Shown here: positions 8,467-9,132 of the stretch, piece by piece
How the letters are laid out: the number at the start of each line of letters is the position of its first letter
Position numbering within the stretch: the stretch's first letter is position 1
Source of the DNA: an uncultured Bacteroidota bacterium
GTDB lineage: Bacteria; Bacteroidota; Bacteroidia; Flavobacteriales; Flavobacteriaceae
Reading direction: 5' to 3'
Assembly: GCA_903837025.1 (NCBI GenBank)
Contig: CAILTC010000660.1
Location: 1 to 9,132, forward strand
DNA length: 9,132 nt
Notes under the pieces: generated by a model
Seen by the model: only the letters and a program-made list of their open reading frames with translations
Databases searched by the model: none
What the model was told of the DNA's origin: nothing
Made by a program: the position numbers and the translations under genes

Positions 8467-8539
8467 GCGAAAATAGCTCAGTTGGTAGAGCGCGACCTTG
8501 CCAAGGTCGAGGTCGCGGGTTCGAGCCCCGTTTTTCGCT
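8467..8539 (+). tRNA. tRNA-Gly (anticodon GCC)
   Basis: The 73-base cloverleaf folds fully. The acceptor GCGAAAA pairs with TTTTCGC (8532-8538), the D stem is GCTC/GAGC, and the anticodon stem CGACC/GGTCG encloses loop TTGCCAA with GCC at 8500-8502. The T arm is GCGGG-TTCGAGC-CCCGT with one G-U pair. The discriminator is U, the glycine identity base in bacteria. The 3' CCA is not encoded and must be added after transcription. The anticodon reads GGC and GGU. Confidence 0.98.
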
Positions 8540-8605
8540 CAATATCAAACTGCTGAATGGTGTTATATTTAATTTTCAAATTAGATAAACAACAAGAAGC
8601 AAAAC

Positions 8606-8691
8606 GCTCGGATGGTGAAATTGGTAGACACGCTGGACTTAAAATCCAGTGAACAGCAATGTTCGTGCGGGTTCAAGTCCCGCTCTGAGTA
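8606..8691 (+). tRNA. tRNA-Leu (anticodon TAA)
   Basis: The 86-base class II tRNA has acceptor GCTCGGA pairing with TCTGAGT (8684-8690), including G-U pairs at 1-72 and 5-68, and discriminator A. The anticodon stem CTGGA/TCCAG encloses loop CTTAAAA with TAA. A long variable arm of 5 bp (GAACA/TGTTC) is closed by a GCAA tetraloop, and the T arm is GCGGG-TTCAAGT-CCCGC. CCA is not encoded. It lies 66 bases after tRNA-Gly and is probably cotranscribed with it. It reads UUA, the commonest leucine codon in such AT-rich genomes. Confidence 0.98.
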
Positions 8692-8698
8692 CTTAGTT

Positions 8699-8740
8699 AA
8701 ACCGTAAAGACTTAATTTTTAATTCTTTGCGGTTTTTTTT
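8699..8740 (+). terminator. Intrinsic terminator of the tRNA unit
   Basis: A 12-bp stem (AAACCGTAAAGA at 8699-8710 with TCTTTGCGGTTT at 8724-8735, one G-U pair) has a 13-base loop and runs into eight consecutive T residues (8733-8740). It starts 8 bases after tRNA-Leu. Confidence 0.88.
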
Positions 8741-8812
8741 ATGCTTTATTATGAGTTTTTTTGTGCTCCGAAAATTTATTTGAATTTAAAAAATATCTTT
8801 GAGTAAAAAAAT

Positions 8813-8843
8813 AACCACATGCAAGAAAACGGCATGGTTTTTT
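8813..8843 (+). other. Bulged hairpin with T-run in a gene-free stretch
   Basis: Between the tRNA terminator and the next minus-strand gene (8741-8897) no gene is supported. The only structure is AACC-(AC bulge)-ATGC (8813-8822) pairing with GCAT-GGTT (8832-8839), followed by a short T-run. It could be a weak or decayed terminator, or chance. Confidence 0.2.
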
Positions 8844-8896
8844 GGTTTTCCTATAAACCTAAATGAATTAATTAAAAATCATTTAAAAAAAAGTAA

Positions 8897-8931
8897 TAAA
8901 AAAAGCCACGCTTAGCGTGGCATAATTTTTT
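8897..8931 (-). terminator. Terminator of the minus-strand lipoprotein gene
   Basis: A perfect 7-bp stem (GCCACGC at 8905-8911, GCGTGGC at 8915-8921) has a TTA loop. On the minus strand it is followed by seven U residues (A-run 8898-8904). A T-run also follows on the plus side after ATAA, so it may work in both directions. It starts 27 bases past the lipoprotein stop. Confidence 0.85.
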
Positions 8932-8947
8932 TTGTCGTAATTTAAAA

Positions 8948-9132
8948 TTACTTCTTGGCTGGAGCAGCAGGTGCAGCAGCAGGTGTGGCAGCTGGAGTAG
9001 CTTCAGCAGCTGGAGCAGCAACTTTAGCAGTATCAACAGCAACTTTAGCAGTGTCAACAGCTACAGCAGTAGTGTCAACAGCAGCAGCTGGTTCAGCAGC
9101 TGGTTCAGCTTTTTTACAAGAAACAACAGTCA
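8948..9132 (-). CDS. Small Ala/Pro/Val-rich lipoprotein, N-terminus beyond the window edge
   Basis: Sixty codons plus two bases are visible before the stop TAA at 8948-8950. The visible N-terminal part, TVVSCKKAEP, looks like the end of a lipoprotein signal peptide (lipobox VVS-C, with the cysteine as likely lipidated residue +1). The mature part would be only about 56 residues, made almost entirely of Ala, Pro, Val, Thr, Asp and Lys. It includes VAVDTAKVAVDTAKVA, Pro-Ala runs and a C-terminal PAKK. There is no recognisable folded domain; it is probably a flexible, low-complexity envelope peptide. I do not recognise a family with a known function. The missing start should lie about 15-20 codons beyond position 9132, by analogy with other lipoprotein signals. 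A terminator hairpin follows it. The open Leu-rich frame at 8872-9057 on the same strand is its out-of-frame shadow. Confidence 0.8.
   Translation of the reverse strand, partial: TVVSCKKAEPAAEPAAAVDTTAVAVDTAKVAVDTAKVAAPAAEATPAATPAAAPAAPAKK
9020..9082 (-). repeat. Three 21-bp tandem units in the lipoprotein gene
   Basis: Units at 9020-9040, 9041-9061 and a degenerate third at 9062-9082. The first two differ at a single base and encode VDTAKVA-type heptads. The period is a multiple of three, so copy number can change without shifting the frame. Confidence 0.75.

Noticed and set aside
8741..8806. Short plus-strand frame of 21 codons starting ATGCTTTATTATGAG
   Set aside because: It begins at the end of the tRNA terminator T-run, has no promoter or leader, and is too short to support.
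8872..9057. Leu-rich open frame on the minus strand resembling a small membrane or toxin peptide
   Set aside because: It is the out-of-frame reading of the Ala/Pro-rich lipoprotein gene (GCT/GCA-rich codons read as CTG-type codons) and runs through the terminator hairpin.

Overview
The window looks like an ordinary chromosomal segment from a member of the Flavobacteriia (Bacteroidota), most likely Flavobacterium or a close relative. This is inferred from the AT-rich composition and A-rich leaders without clear Shine-Dalgarno sequences. Promoter boxes of the TAnnTTTG type, a type B type-IX-secretion C-terminal domain on the large surface protein, and protein sequences resembling flavobacterial family members point the same way.

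Layout, left to right. Positions 13-4434 (minus) hold one very large multidomain secreted protein: signal peptide, leucine-rich repeats, a beta-sandwich segment, a C-type-lectin-like domain, many Ig-like repeats, and a gliding-motility-associated C-terminal domain. Upstream of it on the same strand are a SpoU/TrmH-type RNA 2'-O-methyltransferase (4480-5016) and a small exported DUF1573 protein (5088-5561), separated by an intrinsic terminator. A 152-bp divergent intergenic region containing an imperfect dyad separates DUF1573 from mutS (5714-8320, plus), which probably starts at TTG.

Downstream of mutS is a two-tRNA unit, Gly(GCC) then Leu(TAA). It has a near-consensus Bacteroidetes promoter (TTG-N19-TAAATTTG) and a 12-bp stem terminator. 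The right edge holds the 3' part of a minus-strand Ala/Pro/Val-rich small lipoprotein with 21-bp repeats, followed by its own terminator hairpin.

Functionally the segment mixes housekeeping genes (mismatch repair, RNA modification, tRNAs) with one accessory-type surface adhesin. I see no mobile element, CRISPR array, defence system or operon that would suggest a new biological system. The most distinctive item is the adhesin, with its recently duplicated Ig-like repeats. The genes do not form an obvious joint pathway. The adhesin's expected partners (type IX secretion components, a SprF/PorP-like protein) are not in the window, and its downstream side is cut off 12 bases past its stop.
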